Source: DASXMR01 sp036495525
GTDB lineage: Bacteria > Actinomycetota > Actinomycetes > Streptosporangiales > Streptosporangiaceae
Assembly (NCBI GenBank): GCA_036495525.1
Contig: DASXMR010000004.1
Coordinates: forward strand, 1 to 37,710
Length of the DNA: 37,710 nucleotides
Direction of reading: 5' to 3'
Shown: positions 1 through 7,026 of the stretch, piece by piece
How positions within the stretch are numbered: the first letter of the stretch is position 1
Layout of the letters: the number at the start of each line of letters is the position of its first letter
Program-made: the position numbers and the translations under genes
The notes under the pieces: model-generated
Told to the model about the DNA's origin: nothing
The model's database searches: none
The model's input: the letters and a program-made list of their open reading frames with translations, nothing else

Positions 1-216
1 GAGGCAGCAGCGGCGGAGGCGGCCGACGGCCAGGTAGCCGGCCTGGACGTGCTCGGCCCTGACGGTCTCGCGCAGCACGCCGAGCTCACCGCGGTCGCCT
101 GCCTGATGATGCTGGAGCGAGTGAACTATCTGCTCAGCGTCGAGGTGCGGCTGCCAAGGGAGGAAATGACCGACCGGCTGAGCGCCATCATCTTCGCCGC
201 CTTCCACTCCTCCTGA
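1..216 (+). CDS. TetR-family transcriptional regulator, C-terminal fragment (cut by window edge)
   Basis: The first reading frame is open from base 1 to a TGA at 214-216 and encodes about 71 residues. The peptide has the amphipathic helical character of a TetR ligand-binding/dimerisation domain, ending in ERVNYLLSVEVRLP and then a helix DRLSAIIFAAFHSS, a common ending of actinobacterial TetR proteins. The DNA-binding helix-turn-helix lies outside the window, so neither target nor ligand can be judged. It is tail-to-tail with the DMT transporter, with 37 bases between the stops, so it does not share that gene's promoter. Assignment rests on the C-terminal pattern only; another all-helical regulator is possible. 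Confidence 0.6.
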   Translation, partial: EAAAAEAADGQVAGLDVLGPDGLAQHAELTAVACLMMLERVNYLLSVEVRLPREEMTDRLSAIIFAAFHSS

Positions 217-253
217 CCATCACGTCTGCGCGCCGGTCAGGTCTGCGCGACCG

Positions 254-1327
254 TCACGTCGCCGTGTTCGCGGCATCGTCCTGACCGTCGCATCCTGGCC
301 GGTCCTGCTGGCCGCCAGGCGGGCTGTCTGCCGAGCCCGGGTCCTGCTGGCCGTTAAGCAGGCGGTCTGCCGAGCCCGGCCCGCTGCCTGACTGCTTGCG
401 GCCGGGCTGTAGCCGGGCGGCTGGCCTGGCGGGCCGCATCGAGCCCCAGACCACGCCGGCCAGCACCGCCGCGCATCCGGCCAGCTGCGTGGCGGACGGC
501 CGCTCGGCCAGCACAACGGCGGACAGCGCAAGCGAGCCGACCGGCTGGATCAGCAGCAGCAGCGACGTCTCGGCCGCCGGCAGCAGCCGCCACGCCCAGG
601 TGATCATCATCCAGCCGACGACCTGCGAGGACAGGGCGAGCAGCGCAAGCCAGCCAACGGCCGGCCAGGGCGGCGTCAGGCTGACGCCGCCGGAGATCGG
701 CCCGAGCGCGACGCTGGCCGCAGCCGCGACCACGGACACGGCCAGCAGCGGCCCGGCCACCGGCCCGCCGGCGCCGCCGGGCCCGCGCAGCAGCAGGATG
801 AAGATCGCGTAGGCGATCGAGGTGCCGACCCCGTAGACAACGGCCAGGCCAGGATCGCTGCCGTAGGCGCCGCTGCCGACCACGCCGGAGATCAGCACCA
901 CGCCGGCCAGCACCACCGGCAGCGACGCGATCAGCCGGGGCGGCGGGCGCTCGCCGAAGGCGGCCCAGGCTCCGAACCCGACGAACACCACCTGCAGGTT
1001 GCCGAGCACGGTGGCGATCCCGGCGCCAGCCGTGGCGATCGCGTGGTGCCACAGCACCAGGTCGATCGCGAAGAAGATGCCGGCCAGCGTCGCGCGGCCC
1101 AGCCGGGTCGGCTGACGCCCGCCGGACCGGCGCTCGAGCCAGGCAAGCACGGCCAGCAGCGGCACCGCGTAGGCGCAGCGCAGGGCCGCCGCCGTGGCGG
1201 GGGCGACGTTCGCCAGTCCGACGAGCGTCGCCGACGACGCGATGCACAGGGCTCCGGCCACGGCAACCGGCGTCGGCTGCAGCCGCCGGCCGGCCAGCTC
1301 GGAAGCGCGCTGCGCCAGCACCGCCAT
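254..1327 (-). CDS. EamA/DMT-family membrane transporter
   Basis: This is an integral membrane permease of the drug/metabolite transporter superfamily, which exports or exchanges small metabolites such as amino acids. About ten hydrophobic segments are visible, arranged as two EamA halves; the first begins at VAVAGALCIASSATLVGLANVAPATAAALRCAYAVP and the second at AVVYGVGTSIAYAIFILLLRG. The second half ends with the typical AETSLLLLIQPVGSLALSAVVLAERPS and GCAAVLAGVVW pattern. The frame is open upstream to 1519, but the first 64 residues of that longer version are not transporter-like, so I chose the ATG at 1325-1327. An AGAGGA lies about 13 bases upstream, a weak ribosome site. The last roughly 55 residues are a polar tail containing a 13-residue tandem duplication. 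Substrate is unknown. Confidence 0.85.
   Translation of the reverse strand: MAVLAQRASELAGRRLQPTPVAVAGALCIASSATLVGLANVAPATAAALRCAYAVPLLAVLAWLERRSGGRQPTRLGRATLAGIFFAIDLVLWHHAIATAGAGIATVLGNLQVVFVGFGAWAAFGERPPPRLIASLPVVLAGVVLISGVVGSGAYGSDPGLAVVYGVGTSIAYAIFILLLRGPGGAGGPVAGPLLAVSVVAAAASVALGPISGGVSLTPPWPAVGWLALLALSSQVVGWMMITWAWRLLPAAETSLLLLIQPVGSLALSAVVLAERPSATQLAGCAAVLAGVVWGSMRPARPAARLQPGRKQSGSGPGSADRLLNGQQDPGSADSPPGGQQDRPGCDGQDDAANTAT
302..379. repeat. 39-bp in-frame tandem duplication in the transporter tail
   Basis: Two head-to-tail 39-bp units (302-340 and 341-379) match at 34 of 39 positions. They add 13 residues to the cytoplasmic tail of the DMT transporter, giving two similar GSAD...GQQD blocks. 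The length is a multiple of three, so the frame is kept. It looks like slippage or unequal crossover in a disordered tail. Confidence 0.75.
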
Positions 1328-1433
1328 CGGAGGCGTACCGTCCTCTCCGCTGCCCGGCTGCGAGGTGTCCAGAGGCCAGGGGCCAGGGCAAGCGGTGGGC
1401 ACGCACGGCGAGCTTATCGCGAGCAACTTGTAA

Positions 1434-1450
1434 CTGCGCAGGCTGCGCAG
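1434..1450. promoter_or_regulatory. Candidate operator: doubled CTGCGCAG palindrome
   Basis: The 8-bp palindrome CTGCGCAG occurs twice with one base between (1434-1441 and 1443-1450), giving a 17-bp site symmetric except at its centre. It lies 107 bases upstream of the chosen DMT start, where a repressor or activator could act. In the long-start reading it would be coding, which I think unlikely. No cognate regulator is identified. Confidence 0.3.
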
Positions 1451-1504
1451 CACGACCAGGAACTCAACCGCCCAGGCGGACCTCCCTGGCCGCCGGCCCG
1501 CGAC

Positions 1505-1621
1505 GACACCTCGGCGCACCCGCTGTCGCCATCACCGCAGCCGGACTCCCGGCGGACTCCGCACCGACCCCCAGCGGCACCTCGGGGCACCTGCTGTCGC
1601 CATTGCCGCAGCACGATTCCC
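1505..1621. repeat. Pair of imperfect 46-bp direct repeats
   Basis: Copy 1 is 1505-1550 and copy 2 is 1576-1621, matching at 38 of 46 positions with no gaps; starts are 71 bases apart. The best conserved core is CTGTCGCCAT, present in both. The copies are non-coding in my reading and lie between the folP2 stop and the DMT start. They may be a duplicated control element or an old local duplication. Confidence 0.6.
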
Positions 1622-1681
1622 GCGCTGCTGTTGCGGTTCCCCAGGCGGCAAGGCCGACGCCTCAGCGACGGAGACGAACTG

Positions 1682-2527
1682 TCAGAGAGCGGAGCGCGCC
1701 CACTCGACTACGGCGAGCGCCCACCGGGCGCTGGCCGCGTCGTGTACACGGAAGACCCGCGCGCCGAGCCACGCCGAGATCACCACCGCGGCCATCGTGC
1801 CCTCGCCGCGCTCAGCGGTCGGCAGGCCGAGCGCCTCGCCGACGAAGTCCTTGTTCGACAGGGCGACGAGGACCGGCCAGCCGGTGCCGGTCAGCTCGGC
1901 GAGCCGCCGGGTGACTTCCAGTGAGTGCCATGTTGTCTTGCCGAAGTCGTGCGCTGGGTCGATCAGGATCGCCTCGGGCCGGACCCCGGCCTCGACGGCT
2001 CGCTGCGCCTCGGCCGTGACGTGACCGATCACGTCGCTTACCACGTCGGCGTACTGCGGGCGGTACGGGCCGGTCCGCGGCGCCATGCCGCCAGCGTGCG
2101 AGCAGACCAGGCCGATCCCGTGCGCCGCCGCGACGCTGGCCAGCTCAGTGTCCACCCCGCCCCAGACGTCGTTGAGCAGGTCGGCGCCCGCCGCTGCCAC
2201 CGCGTCGGCCACCTCGGACCGCCACGTGTCCACGCTGATCACCAGCCTGGGGTACTGCTGCCTGACCGCCGCGACCAGGCCGGCCACCCTTCGGATCTCC
2301 TCGGCGGCGTCAACCGCGTCGCCAGGGCCGGCCTTGACCCCGCCGATGTCGACGATCTCGGCGCCGGCCGCAACCGCCCGGCCGACCGATCCGAGCGCGG
2401 CGCCGAACTCGTAGGTGGCGCCCTGGTCGTAGAAGGAATCAGGAGTGCGGTTGACGACCGCCATCAGCGCGAACGAGCCGGCCGGCCAGGCACGGCCGCG
2501 CAACTGCAGGGTCCGTGGCGTGGTCAC
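1682..2527 (-). CDS. folP2: FolP2-type dihydropteroate synthase homologue
   Basis: This is a 281-residue TIM-barrel protein of the pterin-binding family. It keeps the pterin pocket signatures: NRTPDSF (residues 26-32), SVDTWR, LNDVWGG, IDPAHDFGKT, ALSNKDF and the final RVHD. Where true DHPS has the pABA-contacting STRP loop after GGE, this protein has GGVKAGPG (62-69). The same replacement is found in the actinobacterial FolP2 paralogue (M. tuberculosis Rv1207), which has been reported to lack DHPS activity. I therefore call a FolP2-like protein of unsettled reaction rather than folate synthase. The start is a GTG at 2525-2527 with no clear ribosome site. It diverges from guaB1 across 144 bases, so the two may share a control region. 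Confidence 0.88.
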   Translation of the reverse strand: MTTPRTLQLRGRAWPAGSFALMAVVNRTPDSFYDQGATYEFGAALGSVGRAVAAGAEIVDIGGVKAGPGDAVDAAEEIRRVAGLVAAVRQQYPRLVISVDTWRSEVADAVAAAGADLLNDVWGGVDTELASVAAAHGIGLVCSHAGGMAPRTGPYRPQYADVVSDVIGHVTAEAQRAVEAGVRPEAILIDPAHDFGKTTWHSLEVTRRLAELTGTGWPVLVALSNKDFVGEALGLPTAERGEGTMAAVVISAWLGARVFRVHDAASARWALAVVEWARSAL

Positions 2528-2671
2528 AGCAGCACGATAGGGGGCTGCCCGGGCGACGCCGCGCTGGCGAAGGCCGGGTAGTGGTGACGATCACGTTCAC
2601 GCACCGCGCAAATCAGCATTTAACCGGCGCGCGGCGCGGTAGCACGCCTGGCTCCGGGGCAGTATTGGTGC

Positions 2672-4102
2672 GTGCGATTCCTGACTCAGCCGACTCACGA
2701 CCTTGCCTACAGCGACGTGTTCCTGGTGCCGAACCGGTCATCGGTCGGCTCCCGGCTCGACGTCGACCTGGCCACCCATGACGGCAGCGGCACGACGATC
2801 CCCGTTGTCGTCGCCAACATGACGGCCGTGGCCGGGCGCCGGATGGCCGAGACCGTCGCCCGCCGCGGCGGCCTGGTCGTGCTGCCTCAGGACATCCCGG
2901 CTGACGTCGTCGCTGAGGTGATCGCCTGGGTCAAGGACCGTGACCTGGTCTACGACACGCCGCTGACGCTCGGCCCCGGCGCGACCACCGGGCACGCCCT
3001 CAGCCTGCTGCCCAAGCGGGCGCACGGCGGGGTCATCGTGGTCGAGGACGGCCGCCCGGTCGGCGTCGTCACCGAGGCTGACTGCCTCGGCGTGGACAGG
3101 TTCACCCAGCTGCGGCACGTCATGTCGACGGAGCTGCTGACGCTGCCGGCGGGCCCGGACCCGGAGCGCGCCTTTGGCCTGCTGCACGACGGGCGGCACA
3201 AGCTGGCCCCGGTCGTCGACCGGGCCGGGCGCTGCGTCGGGATCCTGACCAGGACGGGCGCGCTGCGCGCCACTTTGTACCAGCCAGCCACCGACGGCCG
3301 CGGCCGGCTGCGGATCGGCGCCGCGCTCGGCATCAACGGCGACGTGACCGGCAAGGCCAAGCTGCTGCTCGACGCCGGGGCGGACCTGCTGGTCGTGGAC
3401 ACGGCGCATGGCCACCAGGAGAAGATGATCCAGGCGCTGCAGGCGGTGCGCGGGCTGAGCCCGGAGGTTCCGGTCGCGGCGGGCAACGTCGTCACCGCGG
3501 CCGGCGTGACCGACCTGGTCGAAGCCGGCGCTGACATCGTGAAGGTCGGCGTCGGCCCCGGCGCAATGTGCACCACCAGGATGATGACCGGCGTCGGCAG
3601 GCCGCAGTTCAGCGCCGTGCTGGAGTGCGCCGAGCAGGCGCGCAGGCTGGGGGCGCACGCCTGGGCCGACGGCGGCGTGCGGCACCCGAGGGACGTCGCG
3701 CTGGCGCTCGCCGCCGGGGCCTCGAACGTCATGGTCGGCTCGTGGTTCGCTGGCACCTGCGAGTCACCGGGCGACGTGTTCCGCGACGCCGACGGCCGCC
3801 GGTATAAGGAGAGCTTCGGCATGGCGTCGGCCAGGGCCGTGCGGCTGCGCAGCGCCGCCGACTCGCCGTTCGAGCGGGCCCGCAAGGAGCTGTTCGAAGA
3901 GGGCATCTCCAGCTCCCGGATGTACCTGGATCCGCAGCGGCCGGGCGTCGAGGACCTCATCGACGCGATCACCGCCGGGCTGCGCAGTTCCTGCAGCTAC
4001 GCGGGCGCGCGCACGCTGGACGAGCTGCACGAGCGCGCGGTCGCCGGGCTGCAGAGCGCGGCCGGCTACACCGAGGGAATGCCGCTGCCGGCAGGCTGGT
4101 AG
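2672..4102 (+). CDS. guaB1: GuaB1-family IMP dehydrogenase/GMP reductase
   Basis: The 476-residue protein has the IMPDH/GMPR TIM barrel with an inserted CBS pair (about residues 95-205, TGHALSLLPK to LTRTGALRATLYQ). The catalytic loop GVGPGAMCTTRMMTG places the nucleophilic cysteine at residue 300. ADGGVRHPRD (phosphate-binding Asp), GSWFAGTCESPGD and the flap-region YKESFGMASARA follow. Length, CBS insertion and flap match the actinobacterial GuaB1 group, which in mycobacteria works as a CBS-regulated GMP reductase returning GMP to IMP, rather than as the essential IMPDH GuaB2. The start is a GTG at 2672; an alternative GTG lies at 2668-2670 out of frame. No strong ribosome site is visible, so a short or absent leader is possible. 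Confidence 0.9.
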   Translation: MRFLTQPTHDLAYSDVFLVPNRSSVGSRLDVDLATHDGSGTTIPVVVANMTAVAGRRMAETVARRGGLVVLPQDIPADVVAEVIAWVKDRDLVYDTPLTLGPGATTGHALSLLPKRAHGGVIVVEDGRPVGVVTEADCLGVDRFTQLRHVMSTELLTLPAGPDPERAFGLLHDGRHKLAPVVDRAGRCVGILTRTGALRATLYQPATDGRGRLRIGAALGINGDVTGKAKLLLDAGADLLVVDTAHGHQEKMIQALQAVRGLSPEVPVAAGNVVTAAGVTDLVEAGADIVKVGVGPGAMCTTRMMTGVGRPQFSAVLECAEQARRLGAHAWADGGVRHPRDVALALAAGASNVMVGSWFAGTCESPGDVFRDADGRRYKESFGMASARAVRLRSAADSPFERARKELFEEGISSSRMYLDPQRPGVEDLIDAITAGLRSSCSYAGARTLDELHERAVAGLQSAAGYTEGMPLPAGW

Positions 4103-4282
4103 CCCGCCCCGCCAGTCACCCTGGCCGGGAGCGCGGTTACCAGCTGGCGGCCGGGGCTGCGCTGCGGGCCGGGACCGCGGGCGGCGCCTCGTTCAGCCTG
4201 ATGTTGCCTGTTATGTGTTGTCTGGGCTGCCGCGATCTGAGACGCTCTGGGCGCAGCCGTCCCCGCATCGCAGGAGTCAGCC

Positions 4283-5266
4283 GTGACCGACCGCCTGCGC
4301 CTGGTGCGCGTTGCCGCGCCCTGGGTCGCCGTGGCCGTGGCGCTTGCCTGCTCGGCAGCGCCGTCAGCCCGCGCAGCAACCACCGCCTCGCTTTCCGCAG
4401 GCGCACCGGCCGGCCCGGCCGCCGGGGCCAGGCCGGCGGAGCAAGTGCCAGCCGCGGTCCGGTCGCACCAGGCCGCGACCCCTGCCGCGGCGGGTCCGAC
4501 CGGGGTTGGCGCCAGGGGCGCCGAGCTGGTGAACGCCAGCACCGGCAAGCTGCTCTGGGGCCGTCGGATGAACGCCAGGCGCCCGATGGCCAGCATCACC
4601 AAGGTGATGACCGCGCTGGTGGTGATTCGCGCCGGGCACCTGCAGCGCAAGATCAGGATCACCAGGGCGGAGGTGGCCTACGTGCGGCAGCACGACGCCA
4701 GCAGCGCCGGCCTGCGTGCCGGTGACGTGCTGACCGCCCGGCAGCTGCTGGCCGGGATGCTGCTGCCGTCCGGCTGCGACGCCGCCTACGCGCTGGCCCA
4801 GTCGTACGGGCACCCCGGCTGGCGGGCCTTCGTGCGGAAGATGAACGCCACCGCGCGCCAGCTCCACCTGCGCTCGACCCGCTTCGCGAACTTCGACGGG
4901 CTGCCCTGGCCGACCGAGCACAGCACCTACTCGACCCCGCACGACCTGGTCGCCCTGGCCAGGGTCGCGATGCGGTCACCGGTCTTCCGCGGCATCGTCC
5001 GGCAGCGGGTGCACAACCTCGCGGCGACCGCGCAGCATCACCGGTACAACTGGAAGACCACCAACCTGCTGCTCGGTCACTTCCGCGGGCTGATCGGGAT
5101 CAAGACCGGCTCCACCGACGCGGCCGGCTACTGCCTGCTGTTCGAGGCGGTGCGGGGCGGCCGCGAGCTGCTCGGCGTCGTGCTCGACAGCTCCACGACC
5201 AACCCGGACGCCCGGTTCTCCGATGCGGCGCGTGCACTTCGCTGGGGGTTCCGGCAGGCCGGCTAG
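4283..5266 (+). CDS. D-alanyl-D-alanine carboxypeptidase/transpeptidase, peptidase family S11
   Basis: This exported penicillin-binding protein should trim or cross-link peptidoglycan stem peptides outside the membrane. A signal sequence is visible (RLRLVRVAAPWVAVAVALACSAAPSARA, cleavage near residue 31), followed by an Ala/Pro-rich linker to about residue 75. The S11 motifs are all present: SITK with nucleophile Ser104 and Lys107, SGC at 163-165, and KTG at 274-276. The second motif carries Cys instead of the usual Asn, as in the Streptomyces K15 DD-transpeptidase, so activity is expected. There is no C-terminal membrane anchor, and the protein ends shortly after the catalytic domain. Start: GTG at 4283 with AGGAG six bases upstream. 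Its stop overlaps the stop of the convergent hydrolase within a CTAG. Confidence 0.9.
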   Translation: MTDRLRLVRVAAPWVAVAVALACSAAPSARAATTASLSAGAPAGPAAGARPAEQVPAAVRSHQAATPAAAGPTGVGARGAELVNASTGKLLWGRRMNARRPMASITKVMTALVVIRAGHLQRKIRITRAEVAYVRQHDASSAGLRAGDVLTARQLLAGMLLPSGCDAAYALAQSYGHPGWRAFVRKMNATARQLHLRSTRFANFDGLPWPTEHSTYSTPHDLVALARVAMRSPVFRGIVRQRVHNLAATAQHHRYNWKTTNLLLGHFRGLIGIKTGSTDAAGYCLLFEAVRGGRELLGVVLDSSTTNPDARFSDAARALRWGFRQAG

Positions 5267-6039
5267 GCCACCACGTTCGGGCTGGCCGGCACCGCAGCCG
5301 CGGTGCGCACCCAGCCGGAGATCCGGTCGAGCAGCGGGTTCTTCGCAGCCGTCTCGCCGTGCCCGAAGCCAGGCACGATCCACAGGTCCTTAGGCTCGCG
5401 CGCGGCGTCGAACAGCTCGTGCGCGTGCGCCTCGGGAAAGTAGCTGTCCTGGTCGCCGTGCACGACGAGCAATGGCGTCGGCGCGATCTTCGCCGCCGCC
5501 TCGGCCGGCGGCACCGGGATCGGATCCCACCTGCCGTGGATGATCCTGGTGTTCAGGAATGCCTTGCTGATCAGCCGGCCGACCCGGTGCTCCACCGCCC
5601 AGTGCACCCGGCGCATCGGCTTGGTCCCCCGGTAATACCAGTGGCCAGGCCCGCTGACCGACACCACCGCGTCCACCCCGCCCAGCAGCCCGGCGTGCCG
5701 CAGCACAATCGAGGCGCCCATCGAGAACCCGATCGTGGCCACCCGCTGATAGCCAAGCTCCCTGGCGTAGGCCACCGCGACATCCACGTCCTTGATCTCG
5801 CGATCACCCAGGGTGGAGGCGCCCCCCGACCGGCCGTGGCCGCGGAAGTCGAACATCACCACGCCAGCAGACCGGTTCAGCCGGCTCGCCACCCGCCAGA
5901 CCCACGGCCGCTGCCAGCTCTGGGTAAAGCCGTGGGCCACCACGATCGCGAGGTCGCTGTCCCCCGGCAGGTGGACCGCGTCAATCGGGACGCCGTCATC
6001 GGTGACGAGGGTCCTGGCTCGGGTCACTGGGTTGGTCAT
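5263..6039 (-). CDS. Alpha/beta hydrolase
   Basis: A 258-residue alpha/beta hydrolase, probably cytoplasmic, acting on an ester, thioester or amide. Visible signatures are the oxyanion HG (VVAHGFTQS, residues 33-41), FDFRGHGRSGG, the nucleophile elbow GFSMGAS with Ser106, the acid in VVHGDQDSYFP and the catalytic His in GFGHGE. The frame is open to 6156, but the added 39 residues are not conserved-looking; I chose the ATG at 6037-6039, preceded by a GAGAG. The gene converges on the DD-peptidase, sharing the CTAG at 5263-5266, and diverges from the cyclase operon. The substrate cannot be told from sequence; family members include lipases, esterases and peptidases. Confidence 0.85.
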   Translation of the reverse strand: MTNPVTRARTLVTDDGVPIDAVHLPGDSDLAIVVAHGFTQSWQRPWVWRVASRLNRSAGVVMFDFRGHGRSGGASTLGDREIKDVDVAVAYARELGYQRVATIGFSMGASIVLRHAGLLGGVDAVVSVSGPGHWYYRGTKPMRRVHWAVEHRVGRLISKAFLNTRIIHGRWDPIPVPPAEAAAKIAPTPLLVVHGDQDSYFPEAHAHELFDAAREPKDLWIVPGFGHGETAAKNPLLDRISGWVRTAAAVPASPNVVA

Positions 6040-6203
6040 GCTCTCATTCTGACCGACGGCCGGGCATGCTTCGCCTGCCGCCGCCCCTGGTAGCGCCGCC
6101 GGGCCGGCCGGGCGCTGCCACCCCACGACGCCGGATGCTGTCGAACCGGGCAGCACCGATTCCGCGTATCAGGCCTTCCCTGCTGGCCTGAGCTACGGCA
6201 GTC

Positions 6204-6231
6204 TGTTGGGGTCCGTCCGTGATCATATTTT
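6204..6231 (+). promoter_or_regulatory. Weak candidate promoter for the cyclase-TPP operon
   Basis: An unusually AT-rich patch gatcatatttt (6221-6231) lies just before the ribosome site of the cyclase. TATTTT (6226-6231) could be a -10 and TGTTGG (6204-6209) a poor -35, spaced 16 bases. This is suggestive only; the AT-rich patch is the main support. Confidence 0.25.
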
Positions 6232-6249
6232 GCTCGCTGGAGGCGTTCC

Positions 6250-7026
6250 ATGCCCGTGCTCGACGCGCTCGTCACCGCGCTGCGCTCCGCCACGATTGAG
6301 GTCGTTGACCTGACCGCAGCCCTGCACTCGGGCACCCCGATACTGCAGCTGCCCGAGCCATTCGGCAACACCGTGCCGTTCTCGCTGAAGGAGATCAGCA
6401 GGTATGACGACCGTGGCCCGGCGTGGTACTGGAACGACATCAGCACCGGCGAGCACACCGGCACCCACTTCGACGCGCCGGTGCACTGGGCGACCGGCCG
6501 CGACGGCGAGGACGTCTCGCAGGTACCGGTCGGCTCGCTGATCGGGCCGGCTGCCGTGCTCGACTTCAGCGCGCAGGCCGCGTCGGATCCCGACTTCCTG
6601 CTCGAGGTCAGTCACATCAAGCAGTGGGAGGCCGAGCACGGCGCCCTGCCGGACGGCGGCTGGCTGCTGTACCGGACCGGCTGGGACGCCAGGTCAGGCA
6701 GCCAGGCTGATTTCCTCAACGCGAACGAGACCGGCCCGCACACGCCAGGCGTCTCGGTGGAGTGCGCGCGGTGGCTGGCCGAGGAGGCGCCGGTGATCGG
6801 GCTCGGCGTCGAGACGGTCGGCACGGACGCGGGCGCGGCGCACTCCTTCGACCCGCCGTTCCCGTGCCATTCCTCGATGCTCGGCGCCGGCAAGTACGGC
6901 CTGACCCAGCTGCAGAACCTGGTCAGCCTGCCGGCCACCGGCGCGGTGGTGATCGCCGGGCCGCTGCCGATCACCGGCGGCTCGGGCAGCCCGTGCCGGG
7001 TGCTGGCCCTGGTGGAGCATTCCTGA
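6250..7026 (+). CDS. Cyclase-family metal-dependent hydrolase (kynurenine formamidase/isatin hydrolase superfamily)
   Basis: The 258-residue protein carries the metal-binding signature HTGTHFDAPVH (residues 69-79: His69, His73, Asp75, His79) of the cyclase superfamily (PF04199). Members hydrolyse N-formylkynurenine, isatin or related cyclic amides and lactams using Zn or Mn. Further family marks are GLGVETVGTDAG and the ending GGSGSPCRVLALV. At 258 residues it is longer than typical bacterial kynurenine formamidases (about 210) and nearer isatin hydrolases. The ATG at 6250 has GGAGG six bases upstream. Its TGA overlaps the ATG of the TPP enzyme by one base, so the two are translationally coupled and probably act in one pathway. 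The substrate is inferred, not shown. Confidence 0.87.
   Translation: MPVLDALVTALRSATIEVVDLTAALHSGTPILQLPEPFGNTVPFSLKEISRYDDRGPAWYWNDISTGEHTGTHFDAPVHWATGRDGEDVSQVPVGSLIGPAAVLDFSAQAASDPDFLLEVSHIKQWEAEHGALPDGGWLLYRTGWDARSGSQADFLNANETGPHTPGVSVECARWLAEEAPVIGLGVETVGTDAGAAHSFDPPFPCHSSMLGAGKYGLTQLQNLVSLPATGAVVIAGPLPITGGSGSPCRVLALVEHS

Larger units (their letters stand above)
1328..1681. other. 354-bp intergenic region upstream of the DMT transporter
   Basis: I see no convincing gene between the DMT start and the folP2 stop. Reading frames here are shadows with arginine/proline-rich composition. The stretch holds an interrupted palindrome (1434-1450) and two imperfect 46-bp direct copies (1505-1550 and 1576-1621). 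It must contain the promoter of the DMT gene, but I could not pick a clear -35/-10 pair. Confidence 0.6.

Noticed and set aside
1043..1924. Long + strand open frame opposite the DMT and folP2 genes
   Set aside because: Arg/Pro/Gly-rich shadow translation of real minus-strand genes; no domain pattern or ribosome site.
4103..4282. Possible terminator or riboswitch upstream of the DD-peptidase
   Set aside because: Only a 7-bp inverted repeat with a loop of about 30 bases was found; no known riboswitch pattern and no convincing promoter pair.
6762..7025. 88-residue upstream extension of the TPP enzyme
   Set aside because: It lies in another frame of the cyclase gene and is Arg-rich; the coupled ATG at 7026 fits the family N-terminus.
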